Translations under genes and position numbers: made by a program
The notes under the pieces: model-generated
Seen by the model: only the letters and a program-made list of their open reading frames with translations
The model's database searches: none
Told to the model about the DNA's origin: nothing
NCBI GenBank assembly: GCA_013397115.1
Contig: VWZW01001381.1
Coordinates: forward strand, 310,001 to 374,000
DNA length: 64,000 nucleotides
Direction of reading: 5' to 3'
From: Edolisoma coerulescens
Lineage: Eukaryota > Chordata > Aves > Passeriformes > Campephagidae
Shown: positions 23,176-37,299 of the stretch, piece by piece
Layout of the letters: each line of letters opens with the position of its first letter
Numbering within the stretch: the stretch's first letter is position 1

Positions 23176-26100
23176 GGGAAAAGCTATTGGCTGTGGTTAG
23201 TGATTGCAGTGCAGGGGAGGAAGAATCAAAAGAGAAATCAAGACAAAGAATTAGGCTTTTGAAAGAATTTTTGAAGCAGCAAATGCCATATTAAGCTTGT
23301 ACCTGAGTCCAAAGGGGCCGTTCATGTCCCAGATTTTTTTAACCTATGTGGGTGAGGAATGGAGGGGCACAGTGTTATCCAGTTTATGCCTTCCCAGGTT
23401 TATTTTGGAACTTGTGTGTAGACTGTGGATACGGTCTGGTGGCCTGTGGTGAATGTCCTTCAATAATCAAAACCTTGAAATTTCTCAAAATTTATCTTGT
23501 GAAATCTCAGATGTTAGGGATGCCAATAATAAACCTGGTATATACAGAGCCGCACATCTCAGCAGCATGGTGGGGTTCTTTTATAAAATGCACACACTCT
23601 GAGCAGAGAGTGAGAGCTTCAGACCCAACACTGAGAGTAAACATCTGTAGGCTCTGCCTGTGCAGCCCTGCTACTGGCCTTTTGCCTCAGGAAGGCAGGA
23701 TAGAATTTCATAAACATTGTTAAATGATGCCAAAGCCTTATGCAAACTGAATTGCCTTTTCTGTACACACAAAGATGCCAGTGTTCTGTCTGCATTTTCT
23801 ACAGTTTTGAAATAAATAAAATATAATACTGTGATTTGCAACTTCTGTGCTGATCACTGACTTTGTGAGCTCAGTGGGAGTTGTTGATTTGCTAGACTGT
23901 AGGTTGCCAGTTTATCTTTCTGTTTGGGGTACTAATCACATCACAGCATTTATAAATAGTCATAATGCTTTTTCCAATAAATCGCTATTTTAGGTATCCT
24001 GGTGTGGCCCTGCATTATCTGACTGTGAGAGACAGGAGCTGATGAAGTAATCTTCATTTGTTCCAGCCATTGAGAGGCTTTGGGTGATATATTTGTGTTA
24101 ATGTAGAAACAAGGGGCCTGCTCACCTGAGGAAAATTATGTGTTCCTGTGGCTGGGGTTCACAGGCAGTGAACACGTGAATGTTCAGGCAAATACTCATT
24201 GCTGATTTTCGACACGATGTACGATCCAGAAATGTTAGACATTTTGTCCCATTGAGGTCCCTCCAGCTTGGTGCCCTGTCCCTGTGATGGGCAGTAGTGG
24301 ACACCTGAGACAAGATTACCTCCTCTAAATATTTCCCTGTCTCTAGTACAATGTGGCTCAGGGATTTTTGTTACTGTGCTTGGTGGACCCAGCTAGATTT
24401 TATCCCACGCATTTGTCAGGTTGCTTTCTAAAATAAGGTAAAGTTACTATCCATGGCATCCTTTTGTCCTTTCTTGGTTATGGAAGGGTAGAAATGCTCT
24501 TTGTCTGAGGGTTTCCAGCAGGCTGTCTCTCTGCTCCTCAGGCAGCTGGGTCAGTCAGCTTTTTGATATGCCTCTGTCACTGCAAGTGAAGGTTTGTTTG
24601 GACAGCCAGAGTTGCTGTTGACATTGGAGGATTTCCAGCCACCTCTTTGTGCTGGGGCCGGAAGTCAGAGGTGCATTCTGGATTTTGACCCACGGCCGGC
24701 GTGGGTTGCACAGACACTGTGTTACACACAATTGGCTCCTGAACTGATGTTAAAACAAACAAAATTTTTCTCCATCCCCTGCAGTATTTGTTCTCTGAGA
24801 GATTAGAGGGCAGCAGATTGCCTAGAGAACTCCTTGCTTGTCTTATGTGCCTGTGCAGTGTCCTTTTCTGTCTCAAGTGAATGCTGAAATGGAGGGATTT
24901 TGGTGCTCTTCAGCTGTTCGACAGGGCATCTTGACGTTGCCTGTTGTGTGTTGATTTGAGAAGACAGTGCAGGGGAAACTGAAAGGTGGATGCTTCTCCT
25001 TGCCAAGGCCCCTCAGCGCTGCCGGAGGTCGCCTTGCTGGGCTGTTGGGATGTGGAGGGTTTGTGCATCAGAGGCTGCATTGCTGCCCGTGGCCCCCTCC
25101 CCATCGCCTCGCTTGTCAGCGCAGTAGAACAGCTCCGCAGCTGCCTGTGCTTCCTGCTGGGCTGGACAGGCTCAGCGGGGGAGTGGCCTCGGCAATTACC
25201 TCTGCCTTCCAGCGACAGGAGTGCCCTTGCTGCTTATTAGCAGCTGGGCAGGTCCCTCCCAGTGCTATGCAAAGCAGCGGTGTGATGGCGATAGGACTGG
25301 CCACGGGAAGGGCTGCATTTAAACAGAGCCAAATTTAAAAGCATAATTATACACGTGCCATGTAGATTTAGCTGTGCTGGATATACAACCTTCCTAAGCT
25401 ACTCCACTTGTTAGTAAGGAATTTCCCTGCTGGTATTAATGGTGGCAAACCGTATACATTTATATAGATATGTACGTGCATATGGGTATAAATGTATGTA
25501 TATGTAGTGCATATGTAGACCAGCTACTTTGATCTATTGTTTGGCTTCTGTAGTCACTGAATAACTCACTAGAGTGAATGCAGCCACAGGGTGAACTTTT
25601 GCAGACTGAAGTTTTAAGACTGCTAAAATGAGAGCTTTGTTAGCTTCAAAAAGAAATACTTTATTTTGTAGACACATGCCTGAATATATCTAACACTGCA
25701 TTAAGAAGACGACAGCCTTTATAAAAGAGCTAATTGGTTAAGTTGTCCATATACATCTTGCCAGACTTGTAATACCCCAGTCACTTTGAGGGGATGGGTG
25801 ATTTATGGTGAATGAGGAAGTAACATCATTATTTCCCCATTTTCATCAATCCCCGTGGCAAAGAGTGTGCGAGCAGCTATTGTGCTTATGGTCGCAAATT
25901 TTCAGTTTTGCAATGCTGCCCCAAGGCGACGGGTCGGAGCAGGAAGATTGTGGCTCCTAGCTCACGTCGTCCCTCTCTACTGTAATTACAATAATACCTC
26001 TTTTAGAACAGCACTCTGAGCAGCAGCTCTCTTTCTTCTGTGAAAACATTTCAGCCACACTGAGCTAAAAAGAAATGCATCTCTTTTAACAGGACCATAA

Positions 26101-29100
26101 GTAGCTTTGGATGTATAACGCCTCTATAAAACTGCTTGGCAATATGATTTATTAGAGCGGGATCAGTGGTAAAAGTGACTTCTCTGACAGTAATGGATGA
26201 AACACTTCCAGCATAGCTACTCTGTCTCTGCTCGGTGCCTATGCCAACAGCAGGCTGGTTTTGTCAGCTCATTCATAATCTCTGCTTTGCTCTCAGCAGA
26301 ATCCGTTGCACAAGACAGGTTTCAGCCATGGCAGATGCTTTTTTTCTAGTCCTCTGTGGGAGCTGCTGGAGAAGATGGGTCAGTGCAAATACTGCTTGAT
26401 TCCTGAGAACCTGTCTGCTTAATTCTACACCCAGACCCCATACCTAGGTGAGAGTTGGGTGCATGCCGCTCCCATACCCCTCACTGCTGCCCACCCCCGC
26501 GAAGAGAAATTTGAGTGACTGGGGTGGAAGGAGCTGCACTGTTCTTAGACTGAGTGTGAGGTCTGACTGATCATCAAGGTCCCGGGGAAGTCAGAGACAT
26601 ATGTTCTGTGCAGTGCCTGTGAGAAAACTGGGTTGAGAAGCCTAAGGTGCAGATTTTTATAAGTACCAGTGGAAGTGAAAGATCCCAGAAACCACATCCT
26701 GAAATATACCATGTGCTGCAGCACCCTGATCTGCACTGTGACTTGAGTGACCTTGGGTGTGCAATGGGACGCTGGCAGTGTGACCTGACTCTGGGGCTCC
26801 TTGTGGTGGGACAGCAGAGCCCAGTCTGTGCCATGTGGGCAGCTGAACCACCCACCCCACCCGTGCCTGGCCTTGGAAGTTAGGTGGGTTCTAGGAGACG
26901 TTCGTGTTGGGGATATGTCTTCTTCAGCACATGGAAACAGAGAAGGATTGCCATGGCAACTATTCTCCCTTGAGTATCTTTCCAGTGTTTTCAAATCTTA
27001 TTCATTTTTTCTTATATCCCTAGTGTTTAATTTAAGGCCTTTCCTAATTGGAGTCTGAAAAAGCAATTGAAGTGAATTCTCTGATTAGACAAAAAAGTTC
27101 GGACACCTTCCCACACAACTGATGAAGTACAAGATCAACGGAATTGAATGTTGCTGTGAGTAAGAGGAGATCTGAAATTTGAAATGCATTGTTCCCAGAC
27201 AAATGAAATAAATGAAGCCTTTTACTTAAAGCAAAGAATTGAAGTAAAAGGTAGTGTACAGCATGACAATTTTGGGCACTCCCCTGCTGGTAGATCTTTC
27301 TAGCTGTTTAATCACTGATTTTAGACCTTCTCAATCTTCTTTATGACTCAGCTTTGTGAAGGAACATCTTTCCAAATCAACATGTGCTGGCTCATTGAAG
27401 GATCTTTCATGAACTGCAGTATTATTTAGTCTGGGTACTTTGAAGGGGGTGGTTACTGCAGTGGTGTTTCTTTGGGGTAATTACCATGCCTCTCATTTTC
27501 CAATACCTTGCTTCCATTTTGTGAGCGTTTTGGCTAGGATAGAGTCAGTTTTCTTCATAGTAGCTGGTGTGGGGCTGTGTTTTGGATTTGTGCTGTAAAC
27601 AGTGTTGATAATACAGGCATGTTGTTGCGATTGCTGAGCAGGGCTTACACAGAGCCAAGACCTTTTCTGCTTCTTGTTGCAAGTAGGCCAGGGGGGCACA
27701 AGAAACTGGGAGGAGAGACAGCTGGGACATCTGACCCCCAGCTGATATTCCATTCCATATGGTGCCACACAGCTTATAAAGTGGGGGGAAGAAGGGAGGG
27801 GGATGTTCAGAGTGATGTCATTTGTCTTGCCAAGGAACTGTTCCATGTGATGGAGCCCTGGTGTCCTGGAGATGGCTGAAACTCCTACATGCACATGGCA
27901 AGTGGTGAATTAATTCCTTGGTTTGCTTTGTTTGCACACGAGGCTTTTGCTTTACCTATTAAGCTGTCTCTATCTCAACCCACAAGTTTTCTCACTTTTG
28001 TTCTTCTGCCTCTCTTCCCCATCCCACCAGGGTGGGCGAGTCAGCGAGCCGCTGTGTGATGCTTCATTGCTGGCTGGGGTTAAACCACGACACGCCTGCA
28101 CGCCAATACCTCTGTGTGGGAAACCCAGGCTGGAGGGCAAGAAGAACTCCTGTGGAGGTGTAGGAAGGAGAAGGTTGATGCCTCGGTTGTGCTGCCTCGG
28201 GAAGGGAGGTGTGAGGGTGGGTTGGTTGAACGCAGTGCCTTCGGTGCACCGTACCTCCCGCACTGGCCCTTTGCCCTGGTGGATGCTGGCAGGGAGACTG
28301 AGGAGCCCCTTTCAGTAGGGCTTGTGCCGGGATGGCTGCAGCACAGTTAATCACAGAGGAGGAACCAGACGTTCCTCCCAGCCTCTCCAGCCCTGCCTTG
28401 AGACAGACTATGTCTCCTCCCTACGGCAGGGCCCAGGGAACAAAGATCTCCCTGGAAATTCCCTGCATGACTCTCCCCCGGCTGTGTTGCCATCTGCTTT
28501 GCACAAGGCTCTGGTACACGCCTTTGTGGAAAGCAATGCTCTTCCTCTGAGGACATCTTTGGCGCTGCTTCCCTGGAGGGGCGAAATCATGAGGCACCAA
28601 GTGCAGCTGAGACTGTTCTGAGCACTCCTCCCTGTCCCAAGGCAGGGAGGGAAACAGAAATGACAATTTTATGATTTTATGAGATATTGTGTCTTGGGAA
28701 CCTGGTCTAAAGCATCCTCCAGTTGGAAACCTGCCCAGCTGATTTCAAAATGATGAAAGCAGTCCTGCAGGTTTTGATCCAAATGGGGTGACAGGGCCTG
28801 GAGCAAATAGAGATGGAAAAAATGGGTGCAGTTTCAAGCACACGGGGTGCCCAGGTGTGGTTTTGTTCCTCCCCGGTGTATTTGTTGATCTGCCCGTGTG
28901 TTGACCCCTGTTTAGCTTCATGCCACACCTCTCCCATCTCACTGGGCATGGCAGTGGCACTGCTCACATGTGGGGTAGGCAGTGCCCTGTTCCCCACTTT
29001 GCCTCTCAGGTGCAGGTATGGTTTGCACCACTTCTAAATGGCTGCACAAGGCACCTCTCTGAATCCAGGAATGAAGGCCAGGTCTTGAGCCAGGGGAGTC

Positions 29101-32100
29101 GTGGAGACAGCTCTCCACAGAGCTGGTTTGTTAACAGGCAACAGGAGTTCATTTATTTTTCCTCATGATGATGCTATTTCTGAATAAGAGAGAAAAATGC
29201 GAGCTTATTTCTGAAGCGTATGATTTAGGTTTTGGCCTTTAAAATTTTGTTTATTTTGAATGGAAGCCCAGAATGCACATAATGTAGCAAAAAATTGCAG
29301 CTACAGACAGGGATTTTTGTTTCATCTTTCAAGTTACACCCACTCCTGATGCTAAGGCAGTAGCATTTGAAAAGGCTCTGGATGTTTTCCCTTTCCTTGG
29401 AAAGAAACACACGAAAATAACAATCCTGAAGCAATACTGGAGGCACCTGCTTCCAGATAACTGCTGAAAGCAGCAAGGTACAACCAAGCACACTAGGGAG
29501 ATGAGGAAAATGTCCTGGGAACTTCCACCCAGACAGAGAGTTTCCCTGTGACTGCAGTTCCTGCTCTGGGGAGATGTAGCAAGGGGATGAATACGAGCTC
29601 CCCAGACAGTCCTGATATGAAGGTAAGCACAATTGTTTTCTGAAATGTTTGATCCCATAATCCACAAATCCATTTATCATAAAGAGCCTTTCAAACTGTT
29701 GTGACAAACTCTTCTGGACTGAATCCAGCTCCTGAATTATGAGAAGCTAAAAATGGTGTCTATTCCCATGGCTATAGACAGAGAGATGCTACTCAGCAAC
29801 AAATGCACCACCAAGTGCCTTAAAAATAGCCCCTGTGGAATTATTCAGTGTTTGGGACTTGTCATTTCTTAGGGGTAAAAATGAATTCATTTTGGCACAA
29901 AATATGCATAATATGTATCCACAGCTTTATAAATAGCATTTATAAAATTATGTGTATAATTTTATCTTAAATTGATGCTGAGCAAAGAGACAAACAATCA
30001 ACAAGAACTTAACACAAGTTTTGTTCTTAGATAATTGTAAGACTTGTCTTAGAAATGCAGGTGTCAAAAGAGACCTTCCTCCCTTCTCCCCTCCCTCCTT
30101 TCTTTCTTTAAATGAGGGTCCTTCCTGCCTCTAAAGGGGCTCAGTCACAATCTGTAGCAGCCTAAGCCCTAGGAAAGGGTGGAAGATAGGGCTGGGAAAC
30201 CAATATCCTGGGAAAACTTCTTGCAAAATTGGAGCAATAATGTAGCAGAACAAAATGTGAGGCCTTGTTAGCAACAGAACTGGTTTTGTTCACTTGCACT
30301 TGCACACCTGTACTCAGGTGCAGGTGGATGCCACCATCCAAGTGATGGTTTACTCTGGGTCAGATTGCCACAGCCACCACTGACAGTCCTGAGTGGGGAC
30401 TGACCACCAGGGGAGTGACCCACGGCCTGCTGGGAAGCGCAGGGTGGAGAGCTGGACTTGTGTGCGGGAGGATGCCACCCCTGTACAACAAAGTCACGCC
30501 TCAGAGCTGTGTTTGTGATGTCTCAGGATATAATGGATGAGCAGACTTGGTTGTCCTGTCCTGATCAGGGGGGACTAGGAAAATTAAAAGTGGGATTTGG
30601 CAACTGGGAGAAGAGAATAAAACAGGCTTACCAGAATAGTGCAATGGCACAAGACAGCAACTTCACCAAAATGCTGAGATCCTTCAAATCGTAATGCTTT
30701 TCCTTAGAAATCAGCATTTAAAAAACCTTTTTAATGAAATGCATATTTTTTTTATTTGAAAAAACTCTTAGAATAGTACATTTTTAATGAGGGGGGTTTT
30801 TTAATAGGATTTCAGAGAAGTCAGTAATATTTTCTGGGGAAAATTACATCCCTCTTACCATTTTACTGAAATTATTAAATGGTTTCTAGGGCAACTTACC
30901 AATAGCATTAGGGTTCACTTTTCTATTTCTTGAGGGGTCAGGGAGGTCTTCATCAGAGAAATCAAGGGATAGACAAAAATATCAGAACTGTGCTTTGATG
31001 TTTTCCCACCTCTCGCTGAAGCAAAAAATATTGCCTGTTAATGTGATAAAAAGGAGTGAGGCTAGCTGGAGATTTATGCCCTCCTGGAGACATGGTGTGT
31101 CAGCTCTCCTCCAAGTTCTCTCATGCTATTTCCATGGCAACTCCATATAATGATAGCTCCCACAGATTTTCTCCTTTTATCTGTTATTTTGGTCCCAGAT
31201 AGTGATGGAGTTGAGGCATACATTTCTTTCACACCATTTGATGCCCATCGACAACCAAAGTAAATAATGTCCTCATTCTTCAGGTCTTTAGAAAGCACAG
31301 TTAGTTCACAGCCCTTTCAGGAATTCACCTGCAGAGCTGGACGGAGCTGAGACAGGAAAAGCAGTGCTACAGATGCTCAGAGGAAGCTGCAAAGGATGAA
31401 TGCTCACTGTCAGCACAACGTGACAGGATTGCATTCCACTCCCGCTCTTCTCCTCCCCTCGGCCGGGGTGACAGATGGACACCAAGGAGGAGGCCGTGGT
31501 GTAATGGGAGGATGGATGGTTTGGGTGCAGGGAGCTGCATCTCAGCTGTCCTGCCAGGGAGACAGGAGGTCAGTCTGCCTGACTGGGAGATGCTCCCATT
31601 CCCCCTGATGTCTGTCCATGATTGCAAATCTGGTCCAGCTCATGAGACAAGGATCGGGAGCTACAGCCAGGCGTAGCTGCAGCCAGAGAAACCCTTGACC
31701 AAGTGCCGCTAACCCATGACTTCCTCCCTGTTATGAAATCTCTGCAGCAAGATGCTGCTGGATGATTTTACACAGCAGAAGTGGCAGGCAAGCAGCTTGT
31801 TCCTGGAAACTGCTCTTGCTTCATCTAGCTGGTAGGGCAGGACAGGCCAAATATTATCACTGGAGTGGAGAGTCCACAGAGATCCTGGAGTCCAGCTACC
31901 AGTGTGGGCTGCACCGAGCTTCTGTGCTTGGTTTGCAAATCAGTCAGTGCCAGGGATGACAGGACAGTCTGAATGTGAAGACCTATCCCAAGCATCCCCT
32001 TACTTCATGCCCTGAGAGCATCCAGATGATTTGACCCTCCTCATTTCTTCCTACAGAGGCTTCCATTTAAGCAGATGAGGAATGCTAGGTGAGAGGGCAT

Positions 32101-32911
32101 CCTCCTCCAGGAAGGGATCTTAAACCTTATACTTGATAATAGTGTCCTTTCTGAGTAAGGCTGCTGCTCAGGAGAGCTGTCCTACCTGTTTGGCCCCTCT
32201 GTCCGGTAAACCAGAGGTTGGTGGGAGCTTTGCTGGGGCTCAGGCTGTTCTAATGGATGGAGAGGCGACTTATGCAAGAAGTTATTCAGCTCTCTGCATG
32301 CAGAGAGATTTGCAGGGACGGGGCATGTCAAGGATCAATGCTCACCTGCTGTGAAAGTGGCCACAGCAGCTGCATGGAACGGTGGAAAAGGCAGCACTGC
32401 ACCCACAGGGACCACATCCGATTGCTGTAGGCCCTCAGGCTTTGTGCTGCCCACTGCCCTGCAGGGGTGAGTCAAGAGGGGACACACAGTCCCCCTGCTC
32501 AGCTTCCCACCAATCCACTGAGTCCCTCTTGCTTCCACCCTTAAAGAAATTGGGGCGGTTTCAGGTCTGAGATCTTTTGCTGCCTAGCTTCACCTCACGG
32601 ATACACAATGATGAGAGTTATTCCTCAGGAAACTGGAAAAGGAGCCAGGAAGTCCATGCTGTAATCAGCCCCTGCTCCCAGGTTAGACAATGGACTTTCT
32701 GGTTTGGACTGGTGTCCATCACTGCCCAGGTAACCGTGAGCCACTGTCTCAGCTGTGGACCTAGCCTGTGTGTGAGATGATGTGTGTTTGCAGAAGCTGC
32801 TGCTTATCAGCCCCTGGCTCCCTTGCAGTCACCTCTGAGTTAAGCCAGAGGGCTGTAGACACATGTGATTATCCAGAAATCATCTCCATTGCAGGGAGAG
32901 GAAGGAGGGCA

Positions 32912-33150
32912 CAGTATCACAGAGTCATATAGGTTAGAAAATACCTCTGAGATCAGTCCTTTGACTGAATGCCACCATGCCCACTAAACCATACCATGAA
33001 GTTCCACGTCTGCTGGTTTTTTGAACACTTTCAGGGGTGGTAATTCCCACCACTTCCTGTAGTTTGAGTCCTTGCCTGGAAGCAGCCCAGGTTTGAGTCT
33101 CTTTTCTGGATGACACACAGCAACTTACCTGGGCGTGTGGGTGAGCAATC
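32912..33150 (-). mobile_element. CR1 LINE 3' fragment (minus orientation)
   Basis: The sequence beginning with ATCACAGAGTCATATAGGTT, followed by GAAAATACCTCTGAGATCA and a block ending near CCACTTCCTGT, follows the reverse-complement 3' end of avian CR1 in order, with many substitutions. It is an old, 5'-truncated, inactive copy of the commonest bird retrotransposon. The right boundary is approximate. Confidence 0.8.
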
Positions 33151-35292
33151 ACCAAGGCACAGTGAAAATTTGACCTTCACCTTCTGCCCTGAATGTAGGA
33201 AGTATCATTTCCCCATCATGCTAGTATGATGGAAGGATAAACATGTGGAAGACCTCCTGAAGGACTCTCAGCAACTCAAGAGACACATCGAAAACATAAC
33301 AGCAGAATTTCTGAATAGCAGATCTAAGGTCACCAATGCAAATTGTCCGCATGTATTGTGATGATCCCACCCAACAAAAACAATTCTCCATTCCCCAGGG
33401 TAGGACTGGGATTGAGACAGTGGGATTAAACACAGTAACAAATCTCTGTTAAGAGGGAGGCCACAAAGACATGTCTCTAAAATCCTTATATATTTCCAAG
33501 TTCATGGGGTTTTTTTATTTCTTAGGATTATGCTAAGACACGTACACCCATAAAAATGATTCCTTACACGCTTAGACCTATAGATGTCTCTAAGGTGAGA
33601 ACTAAAGTCAAAGAAACTTTTTGCCATTGATTGTACCCGCAAGAATTTAACTTTCCCCCCAATATTCTCACTTCAAATGTATCATCATGCTTCTATTAAT
33701 TTCACTGTGAGCATTGTATGCACAGCTGGAGGCAGAGCATGCTCCTGAAGCTGACTACATTTGAAGAGTGCACTGTGAAAGAGAGATCAGGTGAGACACT
33801 AGCAAAGGTTTCATCTCTGGGATCCTGTAAAGGAGCATGCAGCTTCTTTCAGTGTTTCCTCGTTCATTCCATAAAATTGATTCCCCTTTTAGAGAGTACT
33901 GCCAGACAATAAAGACAAATGATATTCAAAAGAAGGCAAAACTCATAATGAAACTTGCAGAGAGAGGACTTTTGCCTCCTCCCACCCCACTTGTCCCAGG
34001 ATTTGGAAAAAAGCACTTGTAGCTAGAACCAGGGCTAGACGTCTCGGTAAATCTGGCTTTAGAGCTTCTGTTGTCGGATGAAAAATGTGATCACCACCAA
34101 GAAACGAAGCACTGATCTGGTGTGAACTCACTCGAACGCTTTGAATAGGTTAGAAATGGTTCATGGTGTATCTCCGTGCGTTCTGGGTAACTCGGCAGGA
34201 ACGGCACCGTGTGCTCACGGTGGATGCAGGTACCGCAGTGCCCCCGCCTGGCTGCTGAAGATCCGATGTCACGGTGAAACAGGGACGGTTCCAGATTTCG
34301 TGTCCTCACACGGGACAGGCTTTTGTTCGGCTTTCGTTCACTAAAGCACAGAGGGCAGTGGAGCCGATGTCCTCCTAGGACAGGAGCAGGGTAGCAGAGA
34401 GGGTGCCAGTGGCACTGCAATGCTGCAAGAACTGAGTAGACAGCTCTCAGGTCATTTGAAGCAGTACTACAGCTGTCCCGCAGTCCTTCCATCAGCCTGT
34501 GCTCTGGAGAACTGAGCATACCGCGGCTCAGCACACACATCCTTGCATCAGTGACTCCATCTGCTTGTGAGCTGACTTGTGCTTAAGAACCGGGCATTTA
34601 ATCTTGGCCCTGTCGATGTCTCATCTCACACAAATCATTTGCTTATTTTTAACCCAAAAGTCTGTACATAACGAAGGAGAACCACAACACAGTCTCTGTA
34701 CACGGTAGTGATGATGATGGTGGGTGAGGAGGAGAAAGGAAAAAGACCTGATAACCTGATATTTCTTTGTGTAATAAATTTGTCCTGTCCGCGTTGCTGC
34801 CAGATACCACAGGCTTTGACACTGGGGGTCTCCTGGCTTTCTGACTGGCATAGTCCCACCTAGGCAAGCCCAGAAGCTGGTGGCCTCCATTTGGGAGGCT
34901 GGACAGAATGGGGAGCAGAGCTGATGAGCCATACTCTGCCTGGACAGTCAGTCTGCCAAAAGCATGCCCGCCTGCTGCCCACCCCAGCGACCGCCCATCT
35001 CCTGTGGCCTTGTGAAGCACCAGGAGTCTGCAGTGCAGGGTCTGGGGGCTGACCAATCTACCTTGACCACAGACACCTCACCAAGGATGGGCAGCAGCCT
35101 CTCCAGGCAACCATTTCTCTCCAGCAGCTTAAGTGCAGACAGTCAGGAGGAGGCTAGTTGAAATCAAACTAAACTGTACCTAAAATAAAATGAGTTCAGA
35201 GACAAGGTCTTTGTGCTGCTGTGTCAAACAAGCTGGACATCACGGTGGAAAAGCTTTCTTTTTTCAGCTGGAAAGTTACAATTGCTTGGTTG

Positions 35293-35360
35293 GGTTTGTT
35301 TGTTTGTTTGTTTGTTTGGGGTTTTGGGGGGGGGGTTTGTTTTGTTTGGATTTTTTTTTT
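35293..35360. repeat. (TTTG)n repeat with adjoining G-run and T-run
   Basis: About six TTTG units are followed by a ten-base G run at 35326-35335 and then T-rich DNA to about 35360. It lies 130 bp before the orphan CpG island. Confidence 0.9.
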
Positions 35361-35489
35361 GTTATTGGAACATGCTGAGTCAAAGAAATCATTTCATGGT
35401 AGCAAAATTGCAAATTTTACCAAAGTTCAATGTAAGGCCATGAAATAACGTCATTATTATTAATATTACTACTACTACTGCGAAGAGTT

Positions 35490-35900
35490 TTAACACCCCG
35501 GGCGTGACGAGGCGCGGTTTCTCTCCCGGGGCGGGGTTTCCCGGAGCCGAGCGCGTTTCGCGGCCGGGACCGGCCCCCNNNNNNNNNNNNNNNNNNCACC
35601 GCGGCCGCTCCGCGGGGCAAGGGCGCCGCCCGGCGGCCACTGCCGGAGCGCCAGGAGGCGCCGCCCGCAGCCTCCCGATCCTGCCGCCGGCTCCCCTCCT
35701 CCCACCGACCCTCCCGGCGTTGCCTCCGCTTCCCTTGAGGAACCAGAAAGCTAAACCCGGCCTCCTCCCTGTTTTCGAGGCGGTTGCTTTCAATCCTGCA
35801 AGAGTTAGCGCGGTGGGACGTGGCCCACTGCTCCGGAGAACACCGTGGGTCCCGGGTGGGTGCCGGAGTCATTCCTGGACCCAGCGTGCCTCATTCATTT
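35490..35900. promoter_or_regulatory. Orphan CpG island (possible promoter of an unannotated transcript)
   Basis: A sharply bounded GC/CpG-rich block with many CGCG, CCGG and GCGC sites in otherwise AT-rich intergenic DNA. The left boundary follows a (TAT/ACT)n stretch at about 35455-35480. In birds such islands usually mark promoters, but I cannot find a start codon and donor that give a protein-like exon on either strand. An 18-base gap interrupts it. It could drive a noncoding RNA, an alternative upstream start of GPRC5A or HEBP1 antisense transcription. All of this is inference from composition. Confidence 0.6.
35579..35596. other. Assembly gap (18 N)
   Basis: Run of undetermined bases inside the orphan CpG island. 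The number of N may not equal the true missing length, so open frames across it are unreliable. Confidence 0.99.
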
Positions 35901-37299
35901 TTCCCTTGGCACCAGTCTCGGGTGGCTGGGTTAGGGGCAGAGAACGTGGCAAACAGCCAGTGGGAGAGGGCAGTTTTTCTGCTAAAACCAGAGTGCCTGC
36001 AGGAACAGCCTGCTTTTTGGATTTTAGGGGTGTCCTGGGATGACCAAGTGACACTGAGCAGCACCTCAGTGCCTAACTTCTGAGATTCAAATGTGCTTGA
36101 TCAGTCTGGCAAAACCAGTAAAGAGATGATTTGCAGGAACACATAGTTTCTTACAGCAAGGAGCAGTACCAGAGCCCAGGATGCTATTGAGGTCCTTTTC
36201 TGTCCATGATTAGAGATCTCAGCATTTGATCCTCACTATGGACTGTTTTGAGAGAGAAACAGCAGACAGTGGCATATGTTGGAGACACAGCATTCTATTT
36301 CAGCTCTTGACTAATTAGTTAGAGAACAAGATGCCCATTTTGTAAGCCACAGCCTTTGCTTTCTCCTCAAATGCACCTGTTACCAGTTTGATGGGAGAAA
36401 CCGCTCAGGCAGGCAGAGCTCTGGCTGTCTCTGGAGATAGATACAGATAAAACCAGCCTGGTCAGACAGGAGGGCAGCTCCTGCTCAATGTCTGGCACTT
36501 CAGAAAGTCTTTTGCAGAAAATGGCACTCACAGCTAGCAGAGTGCTTCACTCGTCACCATAGCAAAAGCAAAGCAAACACCAGTTTCCCTAGAAACTGCA
36601 TGTGGCAGGGCATGTTGACTTTAAGGGAGGAAAAGAATCCTAAGTAGGAAAGTACTGGGTGCAGAAGGGCAAGTGTGCTGCAGGTAGGGAGAGGGGACAA
36701 GACAGGTGTCAGGCCCACAGGGACTGAGATGGCTGGAGTGGGACAGGGACCCCCAGCAGAGACTCTCATGGGCACTGTCCTGCATTGCTCAGTGCAGTGG
36801 CAGAGACTGCCTTGGGGCAGAGGCAGCTGAGTGCCCGTGGCTGGGTGCCCCAGAGCTCACTGAGTGCAGCTGCTCACCAACAGCTCACCAACCCCAGCCT
36901 GGGTGCAGTGACACAGACCAAGTGGTACTCAAGGGCTGGGCCGGCTGCCGCTGAGGCACACCTCCACTTTGCATTCAGAGCCCCAGAATGCAGGCAAATT
37001 TGAGCAGGGGCTCTTGGGTTTCCTTCTCCAGAGCTTTCTCCTAGGAGAGGCATCTGCCACTGCAGCCCTCAGCTGAGTGGCCTTGGGTGCTGTTTCTGGC
37101 TCCTGTCAGAATCCACCTCCCTGAGGGAAGCTCAGGACTGTTCAGTCCCTTCTATTTATAAACACACAAGCTCCTCCAGGGCAAAGGGAGTAACTGGTGC
37201 TGGGGAAAATGAATCTGAAGAAGGCATTGTCCAGAGATGCACACTTATGGCGATGTACACCAACCACATACCAGGCTGTTTGAGTAAGGATGAAGTCAG

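Noticed and set aside
35389..36043. Long open frames on both strands across the 18-N gap
   Set aside because: They depend on unknown bases and CpG-island composition; no exon structure supports them.
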